Shown here piece by piece: positions 12,185-22,618 of a DNA stretch of 64,000 nt (the stretch's first letter is position 1; each line of letters opens with the position of its first letter). Where the stretch lies: positions 868,001-932,000 of the forward strand of contig JAUCEF010000003.1 of assembly GCA_033558025.1 (NCBI GenBank). Reading direction: 5' to 3'. The DNA is from Phytophthora sp. 'mugwort' (lineage: Eukaryota > Oomycota > Peronosporomycetes > Peronosporales > Peronosporaceae). Below the pieces are notes generated by a model, which saw nothing but the letters and a program-made list of their open reading frames with translations, made no database searches and was not told where the DNA came from. Made by a program: the position numbers and the translations under genes.

Positions 12185-12474
12185 AAATGTATCCATCTAA
12201 CACTAACTACATGTAGCAAAAAAACGGATGTTGAAGTGACTTTAGCACATGGCTACACTAGATTACTCCCTTCCAAAACGGCAATGCGAATAGAGAGGGA
12301 AACCTGATTGTCACGCATTGGAATCAGCTCCCTGCTGTCTGGTTTCCATTGGCCAAAATCCCGCTGATACAATAACCAAGTGCATTTTGCGGGACGGTCG
12401 GGAGTGCCCGTGTTTGACCACACACTCCAAGCGTTTCCCGCCGCCCCCGAGCCGTGCGCTTCTGTCTACGCGTC

Positions 12475-15400
12475 ATGTCCTCGCTGTTCATCAACGCTGC
12501 AGGCGACGTAGCCTTCGAGGTGGTGGCAGCGGCGTCAATGGCTGCCGTGACCTCCGTCGCGGCGCTGGGTATGCACTGCACCAAGCGCAAGCACGGGCCC
12601 GAGGAGCATGCGGCGCCCGCATTTAAGAAAAGCCGCCGCCAGAAGAAGAAAGCCGCCGCCGCGCAGTTGAAGCACCCGGTGATCGTGGCCAATGGCGTGG
12701 CCGTTAACACGGAGCCCGTCGTTGCGGAGCTGAAGCGCCGTGCGGCGTCCGAAAAGTGGCGCCACAAGCTCGTCTACACGTTCCTGGACGATCGTGGCCG
12801 CGAGACCGTCAACTTGAGCTTGGAGGAGGTGGACCGCGCAGCGCGCAAGGTCGCGGCGGCGCTGCAACGTGACGCCCACATTGTTAAGGGCGATCGCGTG
12901 ATGCTGTGCTTCCCACCAGGATTGGACTTCGCCCTGGCCTTCTGGGGTTGCCTGTACGCCGGTGTCGTGGGTATCCCCGTGTACCCGCCGTACCCGGGTA
13001 CGTTGGCCAAGGATCTGCCCAAGTTCAACCGGCTGGTGGAGGATTCCGGGGCTGCAGTTGTGCTGACCAACACGACGTACCATCTTGCCACCAAGATGGC
13101 TACAGTCAAAGGTTACTTCTCCACCGACAGGACGTCATGGCCCGCCAGCTTACAATGGCTCACCACTGACAATCTGCCGAACTCACTAGTCGCGCAATAC
13201 GACGAGAAAGACGCACTGTCGTTGACACATAACGATTTGGCGTTCTTCCAGTACAGTTCAGGCTCCACGTCGGTGCCGAAGGCTGTCATGATCTCGCACG
13301 GTAATTTACGGGCGCAATTAAAGACTTGGGAGAGTATTCAACCCACAGACACCATGGTGAGCTGGCTGCCGAGCTACCACGACATGGGGTTGGTTGGGTT
13401 CATCATTACCCCGTGCATCACGGCTGCGAGGTGTGTGAGTATGTCTCCGATTAGTTTTATCAAGGACCCGGCATTGTGGATGCGCACGGCCAGCAAGTAC
13501 AAGGCGACGCACGTGTGTGCTCCAAATTTTGGCTATGCTCTGGCCGCCCGAAAGACTAACGAGAAGCAAGCAGCGGAGATGGATCTGAGCACGCTCAAAC
13601 AGACTATTTGCGCAGCTGAGCCAATTCGTCGGGAATCGCTGGAGGCATTCACAGCCACGTTCAGTGTCGCGGGGTTCGATCCTAATACATTTAACTGCGG
13701 CTACGGACTTGCAGAAGTGACGCTGGTATGCACCGGCCAAGAACCGCCCCAGAAACCGACGCTATTGGACGTTAACAAGCGTTTGCTAGAGACACAGCGC
13801 AAGGTCATTGTTGTGAGTACCAAGAAGGACAAACAACCTGCTGCTACTGACGTCATGCAGCTTGTGGGCTGTGGGAAGGCAATGCCTACGTTTAACGTAA
13901 ATATTGTGGATCCAGACACCAAGAAGCCGCTTGACGAGCTGCAGGTTGGCGAGATCTGGATACAGGGACCTTCAGTTGCTGTCGGCTATTGGAACCGTCC
14001 CGAGTACACGGAGGAGATGTTCCGTGCGCAAGTCGCTGGCGAAAAGAACTCCAAGAACGCATACTTACGCACTGGTGACATGGGTTTTCTTCGCCAGAGC
14101 GAGCTGTTTGTGACGGGCCGCCTTAAAGATCTCATCATCATTCGAGGTCGAAACGTGTGTCCGCAGGATGTCGAGGTTTCTGTTGAAAATGCACACGAAA
14201 ACGTTCGTCCAGGCTGCACTGCCGCCTTTTCGATTGAAAAGGGCAACGAGGAAGCACTTGTGGTGGTCGCGGAGGTCAAGAACGGGTCTTCGCAGCAGAC
14301 ATTGGAGGAGATTTGCCGGGAGATTGTCAAGACGGTGCTCTCTGAGCACCAATTGAAGTGTGAGGCGATCGTACTGCTTCGTCAAAAGACAATTCCCAAG
14401 ACGACGAGTGGCAAGATCCAGCGCAGTGCCTCGAAAGCTCAGTTTCTGAATGGCACACTCACCAAGCCTTTGTTTGAATACAAAGCGAAGGGAAGTAAGA
14501 CTTCGGTGTTAGCTACTCCAGTACCAGCAAAGCTGGCGAAAGAAAAGGCGGACGACGCGAAGGATGACACGCAGTCTCGAGATTTGAAGACGCCTGATGA
14601 AATCCTCGCGTGGTTGTTGGAGCGTGTGGCACAAGAGATGGAAGGCCCGACGGCAGTGAGTGATAGTGAAGCGTTCGACGACCCAAAGAGAGTTGCAGCG
14701 ACGACTAACCCTACGGAGATTGACCCGAACACTCCGTGGGCCATGTTCGGTATGGACTCGGTGGCAATTGTTGGACTATCGTCGGATCTGGGTGAGTTCC
14801 TTGGCTGCATCGTTTCGCCATCGGCGTTTTTCCAGTACGACACGCCGTTCAAGCTCGCGAATGCCCCCGGATTGGCTACTGGTGATCTGGCTGGCGGCGA
14901 AGAGGGAAATGACCAAGGCGGCGTGGGAGTTGTACAGGCAGCTACTACAGTAGATGAAATTGACTCGAGTTGCTTCGAAATCGAGAACTTCCCGGAAGTC
15001 CAGGGGCTTTTTGGACAGATGAAGGAATTCGAGAGTGCAGGATTACGCGTACCATTCCTGGAGACGCTGACGCCGGAGAAGCGCCGCATGACCAATTTCA
15101 ACACGTACAATTACCTTGGAAATGCTTCGAATCCCGAGGTCGCTGATGCATCAATGGCAGGAATCCAGGAGTACGGTACGACGATGAGCTCGTCGCCTAT
15201 TGTGGGTCAGACGCAAGTGAATGTGGACCTAGAGAAAGCACTGTGCACATTCTTCAATGCCGAGGCCAGTATTCTCTTTGTCGGTGGCTGGGTGGCTAAC
15301 GTCACTACTATTGATGCGCTGGTGTCCAAGGGCGACCTGATTCTGTGTGATGCGCTTAACCACGACTCTTGTGTGAGTGGCCAGCGTCTCAGTGGTGCCA

Positions 15401-16302
15401 CCATCCTGCCGTTCCCGCACAATGACACCAAGGCACTAGAGCGGATGCTGTTGAAGTTACGCACGAAGTACCGCCGCGTTCTTATCGTGATTGAAGGTGT
15501 GTACAGCATGGATGGAGACATCCCAGACGTGCACGAAATGATTCGCATCAAGAAGAAATACAAGGCACTGCTATTCATCGACGAGGCTCACTCATTTGGT
15601 ACGATGGGGGCTACCGGCCGTGGAATTTGCGAGCACTTTAAGGCGGATCCGAATGACATCGATGTGCGAATGGGCACCATGAGCAAAGCCCTAGGATCGG
15701 TTGGTGGTTTCATTCTCGGCTCACAGGCGTTGATCAAGTACCTGAAGCATTGTGCTGGTGGCTTCGTGTTCTCGGTCGGTTTGGCCCCTGCTTGCGGTTC
15801 AGCTGCATTGAAATCCGTGCAGTTAATGACCAAATGTCCGTCACGCACATCCACGCTGCAAGAGCGCAGTACTTACTTCTATGACCTGTGCAAGGAGTAC
15901 AAGATCCCAATGGGAGAGAACACCTTTCGCGGCGCTCCCGTAGTTGTGGTGATGATTGGCAGCACTATTGCGACTGCCAAGGCGTCCGAGTTCTTGGCTC
16001 TACACCAGATTAACGTCAAACCCATCGTGTACCCTGCAGTGGAGGAAGGTAAATGCCGTTTGCGCTTCTTCATCTCGGCGCTGCACACGCCGAAACAGCT
16101 GGAGGACACGGTGTTTAATCTCAAGACCTACCTTCGCGAAGGTTGTACCAAGACCGGGACATCTCCAGTGACTGCTCCTGCAATTACCAGTATACCGACG
16201 AACGGCATTGCTAAGACGTTTATGGACGACGGATTTAAGACGGTGAAGAAGCGAAAATCCAAGAAGAAAAAGAGCTCCAAGGCCAAGTCGACTACTTCTT
16301 AG
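12475..16302 (+). CDS. FAAL-ACP-alpha-oxoamine synthase fusion protein (1,275 aa)
   Basis: The frame opens at 12454 without an ATG; the first ATG is at 12475. After a short hydrophobic N-terminus (about residues 8-32) and a basic linker come three domains. Residues ~70-650 are a fatty-acyl-AMP ligase/acyl-CoA synthetase-like adenylation domain: YSSGSTSVPKAVMISHG near 259, YLRTGDMGF near 530, and the catalytic-lysine block TSGKIQRS near 648. Residues ~695-800 are an acyl carrier domain with GMDSVA (phosphopantetheine serine about 762). Residues ~860-1245 are a PLP-dependent alpha-oxoamine synthase: FIDEAHSFGTMG, and the Schiff-base lysine about 1071 in TMSKALGSVGG. The tail is lysine-rich. Family knowledge suggests the adenylation domain loads a fatty acid onto the carrier and the synthase releases it by decarboxylative condensation with an amino acid, giving an amino ketone. 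The substrate amino acid and chain length cannot be read from the sequence. All key residues look intact; no intron is needed. Confidence 0.93.
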   Translation: MSSLFINAAGDVAFEVVAAASMAAVTSVAALGMHCTKRKHGPEEHAAPAFKKSRRQKKKAAAAQLKHPVIVANGVAVNTEPVVAELKRRAASEKWRHKLVYTFLDDRGRETVNLSLEEVDRAARKVAAALQRDAHIVKGDRVMLCFPPGLDFALAFWGCLYAGVVGIPVYPPYPGTLAKDLPKFNRLVEDSGAAVVLTNTTYHLATKMATVKGYFSTDRTSWPASLQWLTTDNLPNSLVAQYDEKDALSLTHNDLAFFQYSSGSTSVPKAVMISHGNLRAQLKTWESIQPTDTMVSWLPSYHDMGLVGFIITPCITAARCVSMSPISFIKDPALWMRTASKYKATHVCAPNFGYALAARKTNEKQAAEMDLSTLKQTICAAEPIRRESLEAFTATFSVAGFDPNTFNCGYGLAEVTLVCTGQEPPQKPTLLDVNKRLLETQRKVIVVSTKKDKQPAATDVMQLVGCGKAMPTFNVNIVDPDTKKPLDELQVGEIWIQGPSVAVGYWNRPEYTEEMFRAQVAGEKNSKNAYLRTGDMGFLRQSELFVTGRLKDLIIIRGRNVCPQDVEVSVENAHENVRPGCTAAFSIEKGNEEALVVVAEVKNGSSQQTLEEICREIVKTVLSEHQLKCEAIVLLRQKTIPKTTSGKIQRSASKAQFLNGTLTKPLFEYKAKGSKTSVLATPVPAKLAKEKADDAKDDTQSRDLKTPDEILAWLLERVAQEMEGPTAVSDSEAFDDPKRVAATTNPTEIDPNTPWAMFGMDSVAIVGLSSDLGEFLGCIVSPSAFFQYDTPFKLANAPGLATGDLAGGEEGNDQGGVGVVQAATTVDEIDSSCFEIENFPEVQGLFGQMKEFESAGLRVPFLETLTPEKRRMTNFNTYNYLGNASNPEVADASMAGIQEYGTTMSSSPIVGQTQVNVDLEKALCTFFNAEASILFVGGWVANVTTIDALVSKGDLILCDALNHDSCVSGQRLSGATILPFPHNDTKALERMLLKLRTKYRRVLIVIEGVYSMDGDIPDVHEMIRIKKKYKALLFIDEAHSFGTMGATGRGICEHFKADPNDIDVRMGTMSKALGSVGGFILGSQALIKYLKHCAGGFVFSVGLAPACGSAALKSVQLMTKCPSRTSTLQERSTYFYDLCKEYKIPMGENTFRGAPVVVVMIGSTIATAKASEFLALHQINVKPIVYPAVEEGKCRLRFFISALHTPKQLEDTVFNLKTYLREGCTKTGTSPVTAPAITSIPTNGIAKTFMDDGFKTVKKRKSKKKKSSKAKSTTS

Positions 16303-16520
16303 ATCGCTGGCAGAGGAGGAAGGAAGGTAAGTGCCCAGACCCACAGTGTCAATGATGTTTAGCGAGACTGCCTATAGTGATAATGAATGCTGCTCATTCT
16401 GATTGCGTGCCCAGCATATACATATAGATATTTCCTACTGAGTCAATTACCTAAGGTTTTGCTAGAATTAACGGTACCATATACAAACTAACTGTTAGAT
16501 CTAGCGTATGGAAACTCAAG
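16303..16520. other. 3' flank of the fusion gene
   Basis: AT-rich spacer between the stop codon at 16302 and the long-TIR element. No distinct terminator or poly(A) signal consensus is clear. Confidence 0.4.
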
Positions 16521-17111
16521 TATTGCTCTTTGCGCTGTACAGTATACACAACGAACATGGGCCAAAGCAAAGCTACGACGACACGAATATTCATTTTGTA
16601 TCTAGCATAGGTTGCCATTTATGTGAAATTGTTTCAAAAGGTTTGGCAATACCTCATGACTTTCGTGCTGTGACCAACACTTTTTTCGACCAATTCGATA
16701 TGTATACGGTAATCATAAATAAAATTTGCCGATGTACGTGTGGGTATACTTTAAGTATACGCGCTTCGCGATAGCTGGAATAGCAACTCATACTTACCTG
16801 ACTGGTGCTTGACGCTGCTCAATGAGGGCGTTGACATGAGCCGGAGCAGGCCCCTTGCACTCCGGTGCTGTAAGGGTTCAGGAATGCTCTTATGAGTAAT
16901 TCCACAGTAGAATTTTTGTCAGCGGGGGTGAGCGCGTGCGCCGCCCCCACCCACGTTTCCTCCCTTCAAATTATACTTACGTAGACTTTTAAGTCCTCCT
17001 TCGTGCCGTTACTTCTACTTGCCTGTTGCGACGATCGATAGCGATTATATCGGTTTCGTGCACGGTCACCAATGGTGCGCAGCTGACGGCGCCTCCCGTA
17101 TGTTATACGGC
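16521..17111 (+). repeat. Left inverted arm of the 2.7-kb element
   Basis: Pairs base for base with 19267-18677. It contains the GTATAC palindrome and a short frame starting MRRSIAIISVS, repeated in the other arm. Confidence 0.85.
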
Positions 17112-18676
17112 TTGGCAGCTGGGGCCCCAAAAAGAACCAGAGCCTCAATGGGGCTTTGGAGCTCGACTGTCACCGTATCCGTCATGTTGGCCGACGCTGG
17201 CTCTTCTGTTGGGGGGCTGCTCGGCTCGTTCGAGTACAACAACTGCAGAACGCGATCCAGCCGGGTATAAACAAGATTGCCGACGGTTTGGCGATAGATG
17301 ACAAATGGACCAGGGCCGAGTGCGTCAAATGGGATGACCGATGCCAGAACGTAATCTAAGCGAGAAGACAGTCACTGACGACAACCCTGTCGAGACTTGG
17401 AGCCGAGTGCAGTCACTGCTGACGCGACTATGGATGCCGCCACTCAATGTCCAGGACGCCGATATTGGATCTGCTCGATGATGAACATGCTATCTCTCTT
17501 CACAGCACTTGAGGCTTTCAGTGAAGGCAGGATATTCAGCTGAGTGGACCGTGCTCCTAAAGTAGCGAGCAACATTCAGGTTTTTGGCATTGGCTGGAAA
17601 CATTGTGGTCCCTGAACCAGTAGACGCGTCAATCGCTCCCGATCGGCGACGGCAGTCTATCGCTTGTCATATTTCCGTCCTGAGTGTGCTCCATGCTAGT
17701 CGTCGTTAAAAAGTAGTACGATTGGGCTGTCGATTGACGAGGCGGTGCTCCTGTGCTGGATGCTGTATTTGCACGCGTCAGGCCATTCCGGTGTGGCATT
17801 TGGCGCCGCAAAAGCACCGGTTGCTGTAGTTAAGGACTTGGCGGCCGCAAGCGCCACAGCTAACTGGTTTTGGGACCGGGCTCGTGCCTCGGATGTGCAC
17901 AGTATCGGCGGGTTCGCAAAGCGCGTGGACAACGACCACATCGACACGTTCGTGCTGCCCGAGGTCAGGCGGTCGGCCGAGGATGGCGGACCTGGTCTCA
18001 CGAGGACGGGTGGGCGAACGTGTCGGTGTCTTTGCCTTGTGTCAACGCGGGTGTTTGGCAACGTCCGCATTCGGTGCTAGCGTCCGCCCAGCGTTTTGTC
18101 TGCAAGCTGGTTAGTGCAGGTCTACGGACATGAATGTGGGAGCGATGCGCTTGGCACGCTCGAAAAAAATAGTGCTGGGTAAACCTGGAGGATGTACGTG
18201 GCGTGTCAATGAGTGCCCTCCTTCAGAAGCCGTTGTGTCTGCTGGTGATGATTGGTGCGGCGGACGCTCGGCGCTTCAGGCTGTCCTACTGCATAGGTTG
18301 AGCCTTGTTGCCCATGCCAGGTAGATGAACGATACTGTCCGGCGTATCCGGTGCTGAACACGCCGTGAACATGCATGCCGGTAGCCGCGCAGGTCGGTGA
18401 GCTGCGTCGGCGAGAAGCATCACGCGACGCACGCGAACGAACGAGGCCGCGTTTTGCGCAATTATAGAGTGTGGTCAGTTTTTTGCGGCAATGGTGGCGG
18501 AGAGGGATTCTCATAGCTTGTTTGCCCTGAGTAGATCCAGGGGTAGCGAACGTGAGGACAACAGCATGGTCATCCGCGAGAATCGCAGTGGTTCTGGTGC
18601 GAGCATCGCCTTCCTCTGTACCGTCAAAGCGATGTCGCCGCCCATGCCGTCGCCCTCACGCCGTACCACGATCGAC
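17112..18676. other. Interior of the long-TIR element
   Basis: Open frames are short: 17745-18080 plus (111 codons, Ala/Val-rich start with ASATANWFWDRARASD) and 18070-17696 minus. I see no DDE, HUH or tyrosine-recombinase motif. A decayed transposase or captured host sequence is possible. Its GC content is higher than that of the arms. Confidence 0.35.
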
Positions 18677-19267
18677 GCCGTATAACATACGGGAGGCGCC
18701 GTCAGCTGCGCACCATTGGTGACCGTGCACGAAACCGATATAATCGCTATCGATCGTCGCAACAGGCAAGTAGAAGTAACGGCACGAAGGAGGACTTAAA
18801 AGTCTACGTAAGTATAATTTGAAGGGAGGAAACGTGGGTGGGGGCGGCGCACGCGCTCACCCCCGCTGACAAAAATTCTACTGTGGAATTACTCATAAGA
18901 GCATTCCTGAACCCTTACAGCACCGGAGTGCAAGGGGCCTGCTCCGGCTCATGTCAACGCCCTCATTGAGCAGCGTCAAGCACCAGTCAGGTAAGTATGA
19001 GTTGCTATTCCAGCTATCGCGAAGCGCGTATACTTAAAGTATACCCACACGTACATCGGCAAATTTTATTTATGATTACCGTATACATATCGAATTGGTC
19101 GAAAAAAGTGTTGGTCACAGCACGAAAGTCATGAGGTATTGCCAAACCTTTTGAAACAATTTCACATAAATGGCAACCTATGCTAGATACAAAATGAATA
19201 TTCGTGTCGTCGTAGCTTTGCTTTGGCCCATGTTCGTTGTGTATACTGTACAGCGCAATGGGCAGTA
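18677..19267 (-). repeat. Right inverted arm of the 2.7-kb element
   Basis: Reverse complement of 16521-17111 with no indels; the last ~10 bases at the outer edge differ at a few positions. Confidence 0.85.
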
Positions 19268-19856
19268 TTTTTTATTTGGTCCGGAAAAGAATTAGGAGTC
19301 TGTTTATTTTATTATACTCGCAAGGTTTATAATAAGAAAATCAATTTGATTGGTCAAAGCTTTAATGACAGTTTTTTTGGTTTGTGAAAATACTATTTGA
19401 GCTAGGATATACCAGATGTTTTTGACGACTGTTGTGATTCTGGTGATTAGTACACTGATTTTTCTCTTTCTCGAGAGTATTTCAACTCTTATATTTACTG
19501 ACTCCACTGCGAATAAATACCTTTCTGAAGGGCAGTTTAAATGATCTAGAATTCAAACGAAAGGCGCGAACCCATGGATTTAAAAAAGTGTCGTTTCCTG
19601 CCTACATACAACGGTGTTTATTTTAAGGTACGATGCATCACTATAAAACATGTAGGGCAAAGCTATCGCTGATTTGGGAGAACTGCTGTTTTGTTTTCGG
19701 ACCGGAGAAAAACTTTAGTGTCCATTCACTAGATTGTATAAGGGGCGGGTTGCAGCTCTTCTCTGTTTGGCTCTTTCTATTAAATAATTCGGTGAGCGAG
19801 TCGCAGCTCATTCTGAGAGATCCATGACTTCACTGCAGCATTCGCGCGAGTTCATC
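19268..19856. other. AT-rich intergenic
   Basis: No gene recognised; the stretch is AT-rich with short frames only, and ends at the Myb/SANT-like pseudogene. Confidence 0.4.
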
Positions 19857-20822
19857 ATGGCAGGACACGTTGACAGAGCATCGGAGGCTGCCGCGCAGGA
19901 AGCTTCAGCAGGGGGCTCGGAGCAGCAGCAGGAGGAGTCCCCTGAGCAGAGCATGGAATGGTATGATGACCTCGTCGAGTCGCTGTTCTATCTCCGGATT
20001 CGCAGGTATGTATTTGCCTTCAAAGCCTCAAAGTGCATGGCTCAGCGGGCGGCTGCGTGGCAGCATCTCCTCGAGGTATTTTACGAGGAGAACCACCGGG
20101 CCTGTGCTCTTGCTCAGCTCAAGAACAAGTTCCAGGCGCTCAAGACTACCATCAAAGCGGACGGGCAACACCACCGAACATCCGATCGAGTATCCTAGCA
20201 TTTGGCCTACGCTGATAATGTACCTCGGAGATTTGAGTGGCATGGGTAACCGCGACTTCGACCAAACTGGGTCTGCCTCGTCAGGAGCGTCGTCCCCGAG
20301 TGCCACGGAAGCCTCGCCGCCACCACGCACAGTTATCACGAAGGGCGCAGCCGGAAAAAGCACAGGGATCACAAGCGAAATATGGAATAGTCATCTAGCA
20401 CTACCTCTTCTATCCGAGGTACTGACGATTGTGTCGTCACCACACCCTCCAGCTTCATGGGAAGGAGATGCACAGGTGCCCAAGGAGCTCAAAAACAGCA
20501 GATTAGGTGATGTGAACGAGAATCCAAAGCCCGCAAGCCCATAGCCAAGTCGTTCGAGAAAGAGCAGCTGAGGGGCGTGGGTGGTATCACCGAGCGTTGC
20601 GATGAGCCCGAGGCGGATATGGAGTAGGTGGAGCTCATCAAGAGCGAGGATGCGCTCGTGAAAGACGCGAGCCATAGGAAGACCGGCAGCAGAAGGAAGG
20701 GAAGTTCACCTCAAGATGACCAAAGTTTACAGCCAGTGCGCGGACTTGCTGGTCAAGCATTTGCTGCTGTAATGGCCAAGGGCGGCGGGGAGGACGACTT
20801 TCCACCTTGGTTAACCTTATAG
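19857..20822 (+). pseudogene. Myb/SANT-like DNA-binding protein, broken
   Basis: Starting at the ATG at 19857, an acidic/Gln-rich leader is followed by a Myb/SANT-like trihelix block: VESLFYLRIRRY, then LKNKFQALKTTIKADG. Around 20155-20170 the sequence moves to another frame, where it continues NTTEHPIEYPSIWPTL and YLGDLSGMGNRDF, the next conserved part of this oomycete family. After a stop near 20544 a third piece ends FPPWLTL at 20822. One frameshift and in-frame stops make it a pseudogene. Relatives are numerous in oomycetes and some are linked to transposons. Confidence 0.65.
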
Positions 20823-20925
20823 ACCTGTACTTTCAGACCTTCGTTACTGTATCGCTACTTATATAGTCCCACGCTTTAATGACTCGCTCCGCTATCTTTC
20901 TCCGTTTGTTGGCAGATTGGTCGAT

Positions 20926-21700
20926 TCACGTTTTTGCTGCAATCACTGGCGGAAGGTTATGGATTTGTTGCTTCCCATTGCATAGTACCAGGTTGATGCG
21001 CCATATATGGGCCGGCACCTTGAACGGGCCCACCATACCGACGTCAAGCGGTTGCAGTACAGATATAGAGTTGGCTGAAAGCGCACGATCTCGGTGCCAT
21101 GTTCTTGCAGCAGGGAAACAGACGGGCCAAAAACAAAATGCATGGTACTTCAAGTTGTCTGCGTAAAGCACTCTGCCTCCGCATTGCCCCTCGTCGAAGC
21201 CTTAAAAACTGACCGAGGCTTTAGCTTGGCCCCCGCTGTCGAGACAACCAGGAGCTCCTGCGATCGGTACGAATGCCGATGCCCTCGCACTTTCCCATCG
21301 GATATTTTGCTCTTCCTTGCAATAATAGAGCCGGAATCATTACCGTAAATATACCCCGGTGTCATGTGCGTTGGATGTGGTTTGTGGTGCTACGGATCGC
21401 TACGCCCGCTGAAATCGGCGAACTTGCACTGCTCATCGTCCAGTTCTACCGTTCTATCATTCGTTGTACTAAGCGATATATATTCCTGGGACGTCGAGTA
21501 ATGGGATATTCGTTGCTTCACGTGCAGAACGCTTTCTCCAAGGACGCAATCACGAAAATTTATCACCACGAGCAGCAAAATGATCGAACAGTTTCAGCAG
21601 GGACCACAAAGCATCATCATGTCACCACAGGAAACCTTTCAGTAGAGACCAGCAGTTGTGATTGTTTGGTATAGTTTGCGCAAGGTAGCTCCAGTACGGG
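20926..21700 (-). pseudogene. DDE_1 (pogo/Tigger-like) transposase relic
   Basis: On the minus strand, ISVLQPLDVGMVGPFK (about 21055-21010) matches the strongly conserved LQPLDVxxFGPxK block of pogo-type DDE_1 transposases. Upstream, in another frame (21365-21150), ELLVVSTAGAKLKP fits the region following the first catalytic Asp. Pieces further upstream, to about 21700, are weaker. Stops and frame changes make it inactive. No inverted ends were identified. Confidence 0.55.
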
Positions 21701-21879
21701 CTCCAGACCGCAGTTTAGAATGGAGTAGCTCAACTTGTCGAAGCTTCACGGGCGAGAACACCTTCGTCTTCACGATGGCTTTTCGGCTCCTAAGCACCTT
21801 CGGCATTTCCTTAAACACTACGCGTTCAACAGCAAGACCGTTGTGCATAAGGCAAGATGTGGAAATTATGGGGTTCATT

Positions 21880-22618
21880 AGGAAGTGTGTATCTTACGAC
21901 GAAGAGCAAACAGTGGCTCTGACACGAAGTTGGCTGGAATGCCCCCGGGACAAAGGGCTATTAGTCGTTTTCACCACCACACGAATTGGTTTTTGCAGGC
22001 CCGAGAAAGTCTTCTTCCGGTCAGCTTTAACTCATAAGTGGCCTGCAGTATTCGGTTGTAGAAGGTCACAGCAGTGGCAAGGCATGAGTTGCTCACTCAT
22101 TGAAAGCTGTAAGTAGTGTCAGCATGTACCATCGAGATGCATCTTGGTATCGTACAGTTGCTCGTGTAAAAGAGGCGATGCATGTTATGGATGACTACCA
22201 GCTTCTACCAAGTTTCTTGAGACGTTTGCTGACAATAATCCAGGCTCCAGAGTATGCTATCGGCTGTATGATCACGGTAAATTTTCCGTTTTTGTTTTGC
22301 TGATCGAGAGTGTTGTTAGCGGTCAGGATATTTGGCTTCCAATTCTTCAATGCGACCGAACGCATATGAAAAGTGGGTTCTACACCGGAGTTTGCCTGAT
22401 TACGGATGGAAAACGGCAATAATATATACATCAGCTGCAATCGTGATCACAGTGAGAATCTGGTACAATACCGTGATAGAGGGCTATCATAGTTGCATGA
22501 AATGCTGCTGCAATCTGTGTCAATCGAATGATGTTGACTATGCAGCAGGTAAACGTTTCAGATTAGAAGAAAGTGTGATAGAGCGAAAATCACACGTCTG
22601 TTGTGACCTTTGGTAAAG
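21880..22618. other. Unassigned stretch between two transposon relics
   Basis: A plus-strand frame at 21658-22116 and another at 22332-22616 carry no recognised motif. It may belong to either neighbouring relic. Confidence 0.3.

Larger units (their letters stand above)
16521..19267. mobile_element. Element or inverted duplication with ~590-bp inverted ends
   Basis: 16521-17111 is the reverse complement of 18677-19267; matching positions add up to 35788 throughout, so there are no indels over ~590 bp. Mismatches appear only in the outer ~10 bases (the perfect part starts near 16530 and ends near 19258). The interior of ~1.57 kb has only short frames. Long inverted ends suit a MULE or foldback element. 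I could not find a convincing target-site duplication, although a TA is present at both outermost positions. The ends contain a perfect palindrome GTATACTTTAAGTATAC at 16744-16760 and its mirror. Transposon class is not established. Confidence 0.7.

Noticed and set aside
14439..15110. Minus-strand open frame of 223 codons
   Set aside because: Antisense to the carrier and AOS region of the fusion gene, with no motifs of its own.
16521..19267. LTR retrotransposon
   Set aside because: The terminal repeats are inverted, not direct, and no retroelement motif was found inside.
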